NCBI GenBank assembly: GCA_003510825.1
Contig: DOKO01000352.1
Coordinates: forward strand, 1-20,627
DNA from: Stenotrophomonas sp.
GTDB taxonomy: Bacteria; Pseudomonadota; Gammaproteobacteria; Xanthomonadales; Xanthomonadaceae
Length of the DNA stretch: 20,627 nt
Direction: 5' to 3'
The translations under genes were made by a program, and so were the position numbers. Shown one piece after another: positions 8,160 through 17,649 of this stretch; position 1 is the stretch's first letter; each line of letters starts with the position of its first letter. The notes under the pieces were generated by a model. It ran no database searches. It was given only the letters and a program-made list of their open reading frames with translations, and was not told the DNA's origin.

Positions 8160-8190
8160 GGTGGAAGCCCCTGCTTCAGGGGCTTCCACC
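8160..8190. terminator. Perfect 14-bp-stem hairpin 15 bp after druE
   Basis: GGTGGAAGCCCCTG (8160-8173), a 3-nt loop, then its exact reverse complement (8177-8190). It sits between the druE stop (8205) and the start of the small secreted-protein gene. No T-run follows on either strand, so it is not a classic intrinsic terminator. It could stabilise the 3' end of the druE mRNA, act with Rho, or be a dispersed palindromic repeat. Confidence 0.5.
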
Positions 8191-8204
8191 GATGCGCAAG
8201 CGGG

Positions 8205-11200
8205 TCACGCTGACGCCAGCTCTGCAGCTCTCTCCATGCGCGCGATGAGAATCTGCCTTTCACCGTTCTGGACATTTGAAGGCTTTGGTGCGATCGACAG
8301 CGCCCTCGTTGTTTCCCAGTAGTCCACGCCGGGATCCAGCATGATTACCAGTACCTGTCCGTCGTCGAAATGCACCCGCAGTGTTCTCTGGTGAGGTACA
8401 GCCTGTCGGGACCTCTCAACCGTAGATACTTTGAAGCCAGGCAGCGTCTTCTGCAGATCGCGTTCGCGGGAAACATCGTTCTGCCAGTCACTGAATGCAG
8501 GCCGCTGTCCGAGCGGCCTGCTCATGACAGACATGGTGGTGATTTCGACTTCACGGTTGGCTCCGTTTGTGTGGCCTGTCAATCCGCTGACAAGCGCTGC
8601 AAAGACCCCTGCGCTGCTGCAGCTACGGAAATACCGATCGCTGTATTCGATGCGCTCAACGGAGTCTTTCAGCATGCGCGGCAAGTCCGGATCAAGATCA
8701 ATCAAGGCAGGCAGAATCAGTTCATTGAAGAACTGCCGCGGCTGCAGTGGCTTGTGCGCAACGATCTCGGTGACAGACGCCCTTGCAGGGGTATGCAGAT
8801 TGCCGGCGAGAATATCCCCAGGCACCCACTCGATCTGCCCGAACGCCGGGGAATGACCCTGGATGTAGGCACCGGTGCTGATTTCCTGTGCCCAGCCGCT
8901 TCGTCCTTTGGACCCCTCCAGTAGAACACGCGGAACAAACCCGCCCTCGGGCTCGCTCCATAGGCCAATAGAGGATATCGCGCCCGCTTCCACGAGGATC
9001 GCGCAGCGACGGCGGAATGTTGCCTCGCCTTCAAACCGGGTGCGCGGCACCACCAGACTGCGCACAGATGCGGGCTGGCTGTCCTGGGTGCGTCGGGCAA
9101 GCTTCAGCATCAGGCTGTTTTCACCCAGGTCTTCTTCCTCTCCAATGTAAAGGGTCAGCACCGGAGCCGCGGACAGCAAAAGGGTTGAGTTGACAGCATC
9201 GGTCAGGCTGCGTGCTTCCCATCCAGCGTCTTTTCCAAGCAGCGCCATGGCCTCGTCAGGCACGAGCAGCGTGCCTCGGAACTGGCCGCCCAGGAGCTTC
9301 TGGACCGCGTGGCGATCCAGTACATCTGCCACGTCGCGGGTCTCATGTGACAGCAGGCATTCCGGGCACGCCGAATCACAGCTGGCCGGGCACGCGGCAG
9401 CCTCGACAATGGCTTCCGAAAGAAGCTCTTCGACATTGTTCTCGAGTCTTGAAACGTATCCCGCGCCGCCAGAGGCCCTGTCAAAGATGATCACTGCAAG
9501 CCCGGCGTTGCCCTGCATCAGAACCCTCTGCACGGCAAAGCCCAGTTCGCCCTGATCGATGCCAAGGCGTCTGGCGGCAACATTGCGCAACAGGACCGCC
9601 AGCGTCGCGGCGACTGCCTGATCTGACAGTGGCGCACCGTCCACCGACGGCACCAGCAAGTACTCAAGCACGTCTGTCCGTGTGGTTGCGCCCAGCGCAC
9701 CGAGTCGCTTTACCAGCCAGCCGCTTTCCTGGGCTGGCTCGCACCAGCGGTCTGTGAAGGGTTGGCGATGCCGATAGCCGCCGCCCTTCTCCGGGCTGGC
9801 CGAACCTGGCTCGCACCAGCCACATGCCAGGCAGAGCGAGAAGCCGGAATGCTCCTGCCCGAACGTGTGGTGATAGACCTCCGCAGAGCGCCCAACACGA
9901 GACCAGCCCGCCTGGCTGGCCAGCGCTCGACGGATAACATGGCTGCCGTCTGCGTTCCTGACACTGAAACGAGGCATTTCACCCGGTATGTAGGTTGGTC
10001 TGGAGACGTCATCATTGGGTTTGGCGCCAAGCGGGACGACAAAGCCAGCCGGTACGATGTACTCGAATATCCCCGTGGTGTGTTCGTCCACCGCCTGGCC
10101 GCAGACCGAGCAGGCGTCCGGGCGCTCGGGTCTGTCGGTTACTTCACTGCAGGACTGGCAGATCAGGCGCCAGCGCAGATCCTGGATCTCTCCCGGCGCC
10201 ATCGCCCCGGCAGGACGCTGCCAGTTCATGGTGAGGCCCCCTACCCTGTAGACCGCGCCTCCAACCACCACGTTGGCGCCTGGCTGATACTCGCGCAGCG
10301 CGACCGCAAGCTCGCGGCTGAGCGAACGGTTGCTCAGGCTCTCCCGCTCGGACATCTCGCCTCGGCCAGCATCAGACTTGACGATCAGCAGCTCGCGTAC
10401 ATCCACCGGGAACCCCCGCGCCGGCAGGACGCCGCGAATGGTCAGAAACTGCAGGAGGTAGGCCTTGCCCATCCGCACAAGCCGGTAGGAGAGTGCATTT
10501 CTTGCCTCCTTCTGCGTGGCCGGCACTGCATCCCAATGGGTCTTCGCTGAATCCCACTCGGCATACCACGACGTCGCTGCAGACTCGAATGCCTGCCTTG
10601 CCGCTTCGAGCAGTGGCTGCAAGGCTACACCCGCAAGACTGGAGCGCTCCAGCATGACCCTGATGGCATCATGCGCGGCGGGTTTGAAGTTGCTCGTTTC
10701 CTGAAGGAAAGCCATCAGCATCTGGAATGGCGCTTGGTCGCGCGTATCGGATCCTGCTTGCTCTTTCACTGGGGCGTCCAATCCGAAGAAGCCGCCGGCT
10801 GTCATCTTCATGATTTCCCCGCCATTTCCCTGGGCGGAGATGAACTCGCGCAGCAGCCAGGCGTTGAGGTGGCGCTGGACGATGACCGGGCTACCAAGCT
10901 GCACCACTGGCGGCCTGATGCTGGTCGCCAAGAAGCTGGCCGGGTCCTTGAAAATGCCCAGCGAGCGTGGCTCGTCGCGGCATACCGTATAGGCCAATGC
11001 ACGCGTTTCACCGCGGCGGCCAGCGCGGCCCGCACGCTGCAGGTAGTTGGCGACCGTTGGTGGGGGATTTGCCATGGCCACGACCGCGAGGCTTCCGATA
11101 TCCACACCCATTTCCATGGTAGTGGAACAGCTGAGCACATTGAGATTCCCGGCCTGGAACTCTGCGGTCAGCCGGTCGAGCTGGCGCTGATTAATCTGGG

Positions 11201-14200
11201 CAGAATGTTCGCGTGCCGCGTAGAATCGTGTGCCAACAAGCGCACGGTCAAGCGCTTCAGGCCAGAGCCCGAGCCTGACCAGCGGGTGGTTGCGTCGACT
11301 TTCCTCCAGCCACTGCTCACGCTCCGGCACTGGCACGGAAACGCCGGCGCGCTGCCAGAACGTGTATTGCGGGACCGGCAGGGAGACGGGTTCACATGCA
11401 AATGGCACTCCGTCAGCCTGGTGATAGGGCGACACCCCGCGCAGCACCGTGTCCAGCAGGCGCCGGGTGACCGGGCATAGCCAGAGCTGAGTCGGCCGTG
11501 ACAGGGAGACGGTTGACCAGCGCAGGCAATGACCTTTGCCCTCGACGTTCAGCAGGTGCTCGCTGGAAATCAGGCTGCGCTTGGCAGCGTCGAGCACCTC
11601 GCTGACAAGCTGTGGGCGCATGCCGGGGAATGCAGCGCGCAGCAGGCGCGGTAGACGTGCGCGACCGCCGCTGCCGGTCTCGCTGTCAAGCCTGGGCCAC
11701 TGGAACCTGTTGCCCTTCTTCTCGCCCTTCTCTATCCGGTCAACCAGATACTTGCGACTGAAGCGCGTTCCGATCCAGTTCTTCTCATCCTCGGAAAGCT
11801 CGACGCAGGCGTTCTCACGGATCACAAAATCCATGTAGATCTTCAGGAAGCTCTTCCACTCACCAACATCGCCACCAATCTCCACCCATGCCGACGGAAG
11901 CTGGCCCGCTGTGATCTTCTCGATACCGGGATAGCAGATCGAGACCAGGCCAAGCGTCTCCAGGGAGTTTGTCCGCTTGGGCCTGCGATACAGCTCGCGC
12001 AGCAGCAGCAGGCGGGAGACGGTGCCGGCAGTCGTCGGCCCCATGAGCTCGGAAAAATAGGGCGCAATGGTCGAACCAATCTCAGGCTGGTCCGCCAGCC
12101 TGCTCTGGATCTCCGGCCAGGTCTGCGGGTAGCTGCCCTTGAGTCGGGCCTCGTGCTTCTCCAACTGCGAAGCAAGGTCTTCACGCTCCAGCGGTGCGGT
12201 AGCATGTGCCAGCTCGGCTTGGATCTGTAAAACCTTGCCTCTGCTGAACTCAATTTCCCCGAGCGTCAACGGCCTTGGCAACAGCTGCGGAACCACGTAG
12301 CGGATGTAATCCCTGAGTGCAGAATCGTACATCCTGGCCGCTCCGCGCGCGGTTCCCTGGCGGCTGTCTGTGAAGGTCAACAGTCGCCGTCCTTCCATCA
12401 GGACGGACTCACCCATTGCAGACGGATCCGGCGGTGCAGCGGCCAGCAGTTCCGGGATGATGTTGTTGAGCGAGAACGGCGCGGTAAGACGGATCGCCCG
12501 GCGGCTCTTGTCCAGGTCGGTGAACGCGTTGCCACAACCTGTACAGCGGCAGGGCCGTTCTGCCTCGACATCATGCATCGCTGGGGAAGATTTTCTGCTG
12601 TAGGGATTCCAGACAATGCCTGCAAACTGCATCTCGCCATCGAGCGAGGCAATCTCGCCTGTCAGCGGGTTGAAGAAAGCCTCTCCGGTCGGCACCCCTG
12701 CCCTGTTGTCCTCGGGGCTGCAGACAAGGACGCGGCTGTAGAGTCTTTCTTCCAACTGGTCATCGTCATTCGCTTCCACGTCAGCAAGATACTCGTCCTC
12801 CCGCTCTGCTTCCGCACGGACAAAGCGCCTGTCGGCAGACAACACGCCCTGCAGCGCAGCGGTACCACAGTCATTGCACAGCGACACCTCGAGGACCATG
12901 CTCCTGCAATGCGGACAAGCCTTGTGCGACTGCATGAACAGTGCCCCGTAGCGCCAATCATCCAACGCTGCGTCCATGCGACCGGAACAGGCCGAGTTGA
13001 TGCATGACCAGACGGAGGAAATCGTCCGTTGGAACAGATGGATTCTGATTGGCAGGAAGCGGCCGTCTGCGTGGTCTTCGTCCGCCACCTTTCCGGAAGA
13101 GATTACATCGATCCAGCGCGCTGCATCCTGGAGGGTGGGCAGGTCTGCGTGATCCGCAATCTGCCTAAGGTTGGCAGCTGACTTTCTGGTCAGGAGGTCT
13201 CGGATCGACATGGCAACAGGTGATCTGCGGAGCGCCATATGCAGGTCTGCCGCGCTGGTGCCTGCGTCCTTGCAAAGCAGCTCCAGTTCATCCAGTGCTG
13301 GTGCCTTGCCGCCTGCCGATGTGATCTGCGGGATCTCGCGATGGCCGCGCACCACCTCAACCGAATCCTCCGGGCACCCAGCCAGGTCGGCCAGAAACTT
13401 CCGGAGCGCGCGCGTAGATTCATCGCTCGCGTCACCAATCGTTGCTGAGGTAGCGATGAATCTGACATCCGACGGCTTTACGTTGAAGGCTTGAAGCGTG
13501 CGGCGCAGCAGAAGCGTCAGCTCGGCAGCGGCGCTTCCGGTGTAGGAGTGCGCCTCGTCAATCACGATCCAGCGGAGCTTTCCTGAGGATGCTTCAAGAA
13601 TTGGACGATCCTCCGGCCTGATCAGCATCAGTTCGAGCATCGTTGTGTTGGTGATCAGCAGTGGCGGTGGACTCAGTCGCAGCGTCTTCCTGTCAGGCAC
13701 CTCGCAGGAAGAAAAGGCTGCGTGCTCATGAGCCTTCAAGCTTTGCTTCATGTCACCGTTGTACAGCGCGAACCGGTGCTGTCCCGCACTCGGCTCCAAC
13801 CATGCCTCGAGGCGCTCCTTCTGGCTGCGGATCAGCGCGTTGAGCGGGTAGATGAAAAGCGCCTGCACTCCTGTCAACGGGGCCTTCCGCTCTTCAGTCT
13901 GCTCCCACAGGCTGCTGAGGATCGGGAACAGGAACGACTCGGTCTTGCCTGCGCCGGTACCAGCCGAGACCAGCACAGACTTGCCAGCCGCCACTGAATC
14001 AAGCGCGGCGCGCTGGTGCACAAACGGCCTGCGGCTCCGCGGGAAGTGGTAATCGCCGGACGCCTGGTCCAATGCATCAATGAAACGCGGATGCAGCAGG
14101 CCCTGCAGTTGCAGGTCGTCCAGGGTTGCTTCGCCACTCTGCCAGCGATACATGCACTCGATGAGAGGGACCCCGAGCACCGCGCCATCCTCGTTCGCGT

Positions 14201-14336
14201 AGCCGCCGAGCCATGACTGCAGCCAGTCACGAAGTCCCTGATCCGCTGGCCGGTACATGCTCATCACGGCATCCGAAAGGCGCTTGGGAATGCGCTCCAG
14301 CAGAGGGTGGGTCTTCAGATTCTCGTAGGTGTTCAA
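8205..14336 (-). CDS. druE: Druantia DruE-like giant DEAH-box helicase with DUF1998-type C-terminal region
   Basis: A 2,043-aa superfamily-2 helicase. The start is TTG at 14336, overlapping the druH stop as TTGA, with GGAG 8 nt before it. Helicase core 1: HQRAAL (107-112), Walker A SAGTGAGKT (124-132), DEAH (260-263), SAT (297-299). Core 2: TTMEMGVDIG (1072-1081) and QRAGRAGRR (1100-1108). Between the cores lies an unusually long insert with zinc-binding-like Cys sets: CPHC/CNDC at 474-490 and CRCTGC near 600. The C-terminal half holds another Cys set (CQSC...CSVC, near 1395) and the DUF1998 signature: SGGAGY, then CPASCDSACPEC (1649-1660). The last 340 residues are unassigned. Size and architecture match DruE, the protein common to all Druantia anti-phage types. 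Paired with a DruH-like gene and without druA-D or a methylase, it points to type III. DISARM splits helicase (DrmA) and DUF1998 (DrmB) into two proteins, so it fits less well. The gene appears intact. Confidence 0.85.
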   Translation of the reverse strand: MNTYENLKTHPLLERIPKRLSDAVMSMYRPADQGLRDWLQSWLGGYANEDGAVLGVPLIECMYRWQSGEATLDDLQLQGLLHPRFIDALDQASGDYHFPRSRRPFVHQRAALDSVAAGKSVLVSAGTGAGKTESFLFPILSSLWEQTEERKAPLTGVQALFIYPLNALIRSQKERLEAWLEPSAGQHRFALYNGDMKQSLKAHEHAAFSSCEVPDRKTLRLSPPPLLITNTTMLELMLIRPEDRPILEASSGKLRWIVIDEAHSYTGSAAAELTLLLRRTLQAFNVKPSDVRFIATSATIGDASDESTRALRKFLADLAGCPEDSVEVVRGHREIPQITSAGGKAPALDELELLCKDAGTSAADLHMALRRSPVAMSIRDLLTRKSAANLRQIADHADLPTLQDAARWIDVISSGKVADEDHADGRFLPIRIHLFQRTISSVWSCINSACSGRMDAALDDWRYGALFMQSHKACPHCRSMVLEVSLCNDCGTAALQGVLSADRRFVRAEAEREDEYLADVEANDDDQLEERLYSRVLVCSPEDNRAGVPTGEAFFNPLTGEIASLDGEMQFAGIVWNPYSRKSSPAMHDVEAERPCRCTGCGNAFTDLDKSRRAIRLTAPFSLNNIIPELLAAAPPDPSAMGESVLMEGRRLLTFTDSRQGTARGAARMYDSALRDYIRYVVPQLLPRPLTLGEIEFSRGKVLQIQAELAHATAPLEREDLASQLEKHEARLKGSYPQTWPEIQSRLADQPEIGSTIAPYFSELMGPTTAGTVSRLLLLRELYRRPKRTNSLETLGLVSICYPGIEKITAGQLPSAWVEIGGDVGEWKSFLKIYMDFVIRENACVELSEDEKNWIGTRFSRKYLVDRIEKGEKKGNRFQWPRLDSETGSGGRARLPRLLRAAFPGMRPQLVSEVLDAAKRSLISSEHLLNVEGKGHCLRWSTVSLSRPTQLWLCPVTRRLLDTVLRGVSPYHQADGVPFACEPVSLPVPQYTFWQRAGVSVPVPEREQWLEESRRNHPLVRLGLWPEALDRALVGTRFYAAREHSAQINQRQLDRLTAEFQAGNLNVLSCSTTMEMGVDIGSLAVVAMANPPPTVANYLQRAGRAGRRGETRALAYTVCRDEPRSLGIFKDPASFLATSIRPPVVQLGSPVIVQRHLNAWLLREFISAQGNGGEIMKMTAGGFFGLDAPVKEQAGSDTRDQAPFQMLMAFLQETSNFKPAAHDAIRVMLERSSLAGVALQPLLEAARQAFESAATSWYAEWDSAKTHWDAVPATQKEARNALSYRLVRMGKAYLLQFLTIRGVLPARGFPVDVRELLIVKSDAGRGEMSERESLSNRSLSRELAVALREYQPGANVVVGGAVYRVGGLTMNWQRPAGAMAPGEIQDLRWRLICQSCSEVTDRPERPDACSVCGQAVDEHTTGIFEYIVPAGFVVPLGAKPNDDVSRPTYIPGEMPRFSVRNADGSHVIRRALASQAGWSRVGRSAEVYHHTFGQEHSGFSLCLACGWCEPGSASPEKGGGYRHRQPFTDRWCEPAQESGWLVKRLGALGATTRTDVLEYLLVPSVDGAPLSDQAVAATLAVLLRNVAARRLGIDQGELGFAVQRVLMQGNAGLAVIIFDRASGGAGYVSRLENNVEELLSEAIVEAAACPASCDSACPECLLSHETRDVADVLDRHAVQKLLGGQFRGTLLVPDEAMALLGKDAGWEARSLTDAVNSTLLLSAAPVLTLYIGEEEDLGENSLMLKLARRTQDSQPASVRSLVVPRTRFEGEATFRRRCAILVEAGAISSIGLWSEPEGGFVPRVLLEGSKGRSGWAQEISTGAYIQGHSPAFGQIEWVPGDILAGNLHTPARASVTEIVAHKPLQPRQFFNELILPALIDLDPDLPRMLKDSVERIEYSDRYFRSCSSAGVFAALVSGLTGHTNGANREVEITTMSVMSRPLGQRPAFSDWQNDVSRERDLQKTLPGFKVSTVERSRQAVPHQRTLRVHFDDGQVLVIMLDPGVDYWETTRALSIAPKPSNVQNGERQILIARMERAAELASA

Positions 14337-17300
14337 GCTGCATTCTCCAGCAGTGCGATGGCCGAGCAGTAAGCGTCGTCAAAGAGCATCGGGTCGATCA
14401 TGTAGCGCGCAAAGAGCAGGTTGTCCCGTAGCGACTGATCCATGTCGTGCCGGTACCAGGTGGCAACGGCAAGTTCATACGGGGCAAGAAGAAATGTCCG
14501 ATCAAGATCCACGCTTGGGGTAATGCTTCTTGAGCGGGTCCGCAGCGTGTCGACCATGCCTGGAACGGAAAGCCTTTCCCACAGTTCCGCGGCTGCGTCT
14601 CTTATGGGAGGATCGCGAAACTCCAGCTCCTGCTGCCGGCGGTCAGACCACTCGCCCACCGATGTCTGCCATGCATCACTCCAAGGGCCAAAGGCCGCTC
14701 TCAGCTTGAGGAGCTCTCCAGCACGCCCCGCCAGCGGAAGGCTGGTGAGAAGGCAGGACACATCGGCGGTCTGGGTTTCCCCAAATTGCCTTCTACTCCA
14801 TTCGAGCAGCTCTGCAGATGCCTGCGCGAGCGCCGCGTGCCAGAAGAAAGGCAACCCATCCAAGCCCCAGCGCAACCCCTGCTCTGCCTCCGTGTACCCG
14901 CGAAGGCGAGCCAGCGCGAGCAGCCGAAGTGCCAGAAGCGGTTCTTTTGCCAGTACAAGGAACGGATCAAGCCAACGCAGATAGAACTGGAATGAGCCCA
15001 GCCAGCCCAGCAGTACATCCAGCTCCGCTGAAGACTTTCCGCTGTGCGGGTCATCGGTGATGCGCCGGTAGAGCCCAATCAGGGCTGCAGATCGAGCGTG
15101 CGACTCGCTGATGCCCACCGCCTGGAGAAACTCCGAAGCAGTGTCGGCCTGGTCTTCACCCAGAACCACGAGGCAGGGTGCGGCCTGGCGAGATGGATCA
15201 ATCGCCAGGTAGACCCCAGGGAAAAGCGTGGCGTCAGGCAGCAGCCAGGTCTGGCCGTCCTTTCGCTGCAGTTCGATTGGCTCATCGCCCGTCACGTGCG
15301 TAAGTTCCCTCAGTTGCACCCGCACGTCATCGGATGCGCCTTCCACCGTCACTTCAGCGCCGATGCGCCTGATCCGATAAGGTTCGATCTCGATTCCGGG
15401 CCCATTGGGGAACTGGACCTTGAGTGCATGGGTTCTTGCGCGCGGATCGAATGAGAGTGCCTCAAGGAAGCCGTTCACTTCGGAAAGTGGCAGGCGGTTG
15501 GCACGCAAGGAGAGGCTGTGGACGGCATTCCAGGACGCGCTGGCCCGCCTCACCTCGAGACGGTTGTGCAATGCCGTGCCGGCCTGGGCCACGATCCTGC
15601 CCGCGGCGATCGAACTCACGCGGCGCATTCCAGTCGCAGTTTCCTCGCCACTTGCCAGGTCAACGAATGAAGCCGGCTTTGGGCACTCGAAGAGCAGATC
15701 CGCCCTGGTGCCTGCAAACAGCAGTGTGACGGTGAGCAGGCTGGTGCCTGCGAATTCGATCGTGCAGGTTCCGTCGGCCGCCGTAGCGTGGCCAGCAATC
15801 GTGACGCCGGCTGGCAAGGACAGCGACAGGTGCCGGCTGGTAGTGCGGTGATCGAGGCCTTGAGGAAGCACGAGAACCCGTCGGCGCTCGGCAATCACTG
15901 CACCGGTGTCATCAACCAGACGGAATTGCATATCGCCACTGGCGCCTCTGGCCGATTGGCCTAGCCATGCACTGTCTCCCGCCCTGCGCCATTCAATACG
16001 GCCTGAAAGTCCGCCGAGCTTTCGGGGGTTGGCATCTCCAACAAAGACTGTTGAATAGCCCTTCACGCGGAAATGTGGAGTGCGTCCGGAGAAGTCGAGA
16101 TAGCCTTGCGGACCTGTATAGCCTGATTCAACAACGGCGAAGTCTCCGTCCGCAGCCGTAAAGACGGCCTTGCCGGTGACGCTCCAGAGCGGTCGCGCCG
16201 AGCCATTCACCATCAGTTTCTCGCCCAGGGCTGTCGCCTCTCCGGTGACGATAGTGCCCTCGGGTGCTGCAGCCAGCAGTGTGCGCGTGCGGAGCCTGAC
16301 CGGTGCCGGAGAGCGATAGACGGGATCGCCATCTCCAGGCTCGAAGACCCATACGCAACGTTCGTCGAGCGGTTCGCCACCGATACAGTCCAGGCGGCGG
16401 TACGTGCCGGCGTCGCTGATGACAAGTGAAACCGCGCGGTCGGAAACGTTCTCGGAAAGGTCCTGGACCGCGCTCGCCTGAAAGAACCTGCCTCCGTCTC
16501 TTCGCCTTGCCTTGAAGGCCTCGCCGACAGGCTCTCCCGCAATCGCATAGTGGACAGCCACAAGCCCTGGCACCTCTCCGGCTGCTTCGAAGCCTGCGCC
16601 GTCGATCATCGCGCGGGTGTTGAGCATCCATGTGCCATGTCGCCGCGATATGATTCGCTCGATGGCACAAGCAGCACCTTCGGTCGCAGCCAGCGCCACG
16701 TTGAGCAGATGCCCAACAATCTCCTTTGCCGCCTCTTCCTCAACACGGAATGGCAGGGCCTGCATCCACCCCGGCATGCTCCAGATCCTGTCCAGCGCCC
16801 CACCTTCCCACTGCGCATCCGTGGTGAGCTTGAGGACTGCGCGGACAAGGTCGATGCACAGGCCTGGCAGGTGTTCTGTTCGTTCATAGGCCTTGCGGAG
16901 TTCACTTCTTGCGTCAGCTGTGTCGATGAGAGCCAGTGCAACTGCCTCGGAATCACCCGCTCCAGCAACCTCGTACTGCATGAGCTTGTCCAGGATCCTC
17001 CGTAGGGGCTTGCCTTGCCGGATCATGCCACTCGGCAGTCCGGCTTGGCCGATCACGGTCTCAAGCAGAAGATCGGCTCCGGGGCGGCTGACGACAGGTA
17101 TGCGATAGAAGCCGAAGCTCTCATCCATCAGCTCGCGGAAGCGCGCGCCATTCCGGTTATAGAGTCGCAGGACTTCCTCGCCGCAATGACTCCAGGAGGG
17201 TGAGCCCCCGTCATAGTTGGAAGCAAAACGTGCGGCCGCAACAGGTGCAAGTGCTTGCACCTGTGTTTTCCTGGGGACCAGCGGATTATTGATTGAGGCT

Positions 17301-17392
17301 TCGAGGGCGGAAAGTGCCCAGAGACCTGCCTTGTAGCGGTACAGCGGCCGACCATCGACCGGCTCAGTACCGAGCATTTTGATTCCCTTCAT
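14333..17392 (-). CDS. druH: Druantia type III DruH-like protein
   Basis: The chosen ATG (17392) has GAGGGGG six nt upstream and gives 1,019 aa. A TTG 12 codons earlier (17428) and an ATG five codons later (17377, after AAGGGA) are alternatives. No enzymatic motif is visible. The N-terminal ~150 residues contain a conserved-looking stretch (WSHCGEEVLRLYNRNG, ELMDESFGFYRIP). The middle (about 300-720) is rich in predicted beta strands with Gly/Thr turns, as in Ig-like or beta-sandwich repeats. The C-terminal third is helical and hydrophobic (LLGWLGSFQFYLRWLDPF, LALRLLALARL). The identification rests on size and on position: a roughly 1,000-aa protein of unknown function encoded directly before and overlapping druE defines type III Druantia. 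I also associate it with the YjiT/STY4851 family of enterobacterial islands, from memory. Its role is unknown; the 4-bp overlap implies balanced synthesis with DruE. Confidence 0.72.
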   Translation of the reverse strand: MKGIKMLGTEPVDGRPLYRYKAGLWALSALEASINNPLVPRKTQVQALAPVAAARFASNYDGGSPSWSHCGEEVLRLYNRNGARFRELMDESFGFYRIPVVSRPGADLLLETVIGQAGLPSGMIRQGKPLRRILDKLMQYEVAGAGDSEAVALALIDTADARSELRKAYERTEHLPGLCIDLVRAVLKLTTDAQWEGGALDRIWSMPGWMQALPFRVEEEAAKEIVGHLLNVALAATEGAACAIERIISRRHGTWMLNTRAMIDGAGFEAAGEVPGLVAVHYAIAGEPVGEAFKARRRDGGRFFQASAVQDLSENVSDRAVSLVISDAGTYRRLDCIGGEPLDERCVWVFEPGDGDPVYRSPAPVRLRTRTLLAAAPEGTIVTGEATALGEKLMVNGSARPLWSVTGKAVFTAADGDFAVVESGYTGPQGYLDFSGRTPHFRVKGYSTVFVGDANPRKLGGLSGRIEWRRAGDSAWLGQSARGASGDMQFRLVDDTGAVIAERRRVLVLPQGLDHRTTSRHLSLSLPAGVTIAGHATAADGTCTIEFAGTSLLTVTLLFAGTRADLLFECPKPASFVDLASGEETATGMRRVSSIAAGRIVAQAGTALHNRLEVRRASASWNAVHSLSLRANRLPLSEVNGFLEALSFDPRARTHALKVQFPNGPGIEIEPYRIRRIGAEVTVEGASDDVRVQLRELTHVTGDEPIELQRKDGQTWLLPDATLFPGVYLAIDPSRQAAPCLVVLGEDQADTASEFLQAVGISESHARSAALIGLYRRITDDPHSGKSSAELDVLLGWLGSFQFYLRWLDPFLVLAKEPLLALRLLALARLRGYTEAEQGLRWGLDGLPFFWHAALAQASAELLEWSRRQFGETQTADVSCLLTSLPLAGRAGELLKLRAAFGPWSDAWQTSVGEWSDRRQQELEFRDPPIRDAAAELWERLSVPGMVDTLRTRSRSITPSVDLDRTFLLAPYELAVATWYRHDMDQSLRDNLLFARYMIDPMLFDDAYCSAIALLENAA

Positions 17393-17649
17393 CGCCGCCC
17401 CCTCAGGCGCTTCCTTGCCACGCTCCAAGGATTACACAGATTTCGGGCAGTTGAGTAGTCATTGCCGGTGGCGCAGTCGTAGGACCTGAGGCCTTTGAGC
17501 GCCGGCGAGCAGTCCGCTGCCGATCGTGCTGTTTTTCATTTGGGCACTACTGCAGGCGCGCGTGTCATCAGGCTGGCTGCCAAGCGGCTTCACGAAAGAA
17601 TGTTGTCTTCGCTTGCCGGCAGGGTTATCCATTCACGCCATGCAGTTGA
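17393..17649. other. 257-bp gap between the nuclease-like gene and druH
   Basis: No convincing gene lies here. A 57-codon minus-strand frame (17632-17459) is the only notable ATG frame and lacks a ribosome site. There is an imperfect hairpin: GCCGG/CGC (17464-17474, with a 3-nt bulge) pairing with GCG/CCGGC (17499-17506). A druH promoter could lie here, but I see only a weak -10-like TGTAAT on the minus strand and no good -35. The length of the gap leaves open whether the upstream gene and druH are one transcript. Confidence 0.4.
17464..17506. repeat. Imperfect hairpin upstream of druH
   Basis: Eight base pairs in two blocks (5 + 3) separated by a 3-nt bulge, enclosing about 24 nt. It lies roughly 70-115 bp before the druH ATG. 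It could be an mRNA leader structure or partial terminator between the two defence genes, or chance. Confidence 0.3.

Noticed and set aside
8205..17392. DISARM assignment of the helicase pair
   Set aside because: DISARM has separate DrmA helicase and DrmB (DUF1998) proteins plus DrmC and a methylase. Here helicase and DUF1998-like parts are in one 2,043-aa protein and no methylase or PLD protein is seen, which fits Druantia type III better.
17459..17632. 57-codon minus-strand frame beginning MDNPAGKRRQ
   Set aside because: No ribosome site precedes the ATG, composition is not protein-like, and it overlaps a hairpin; kept only as part of the intergenic description.
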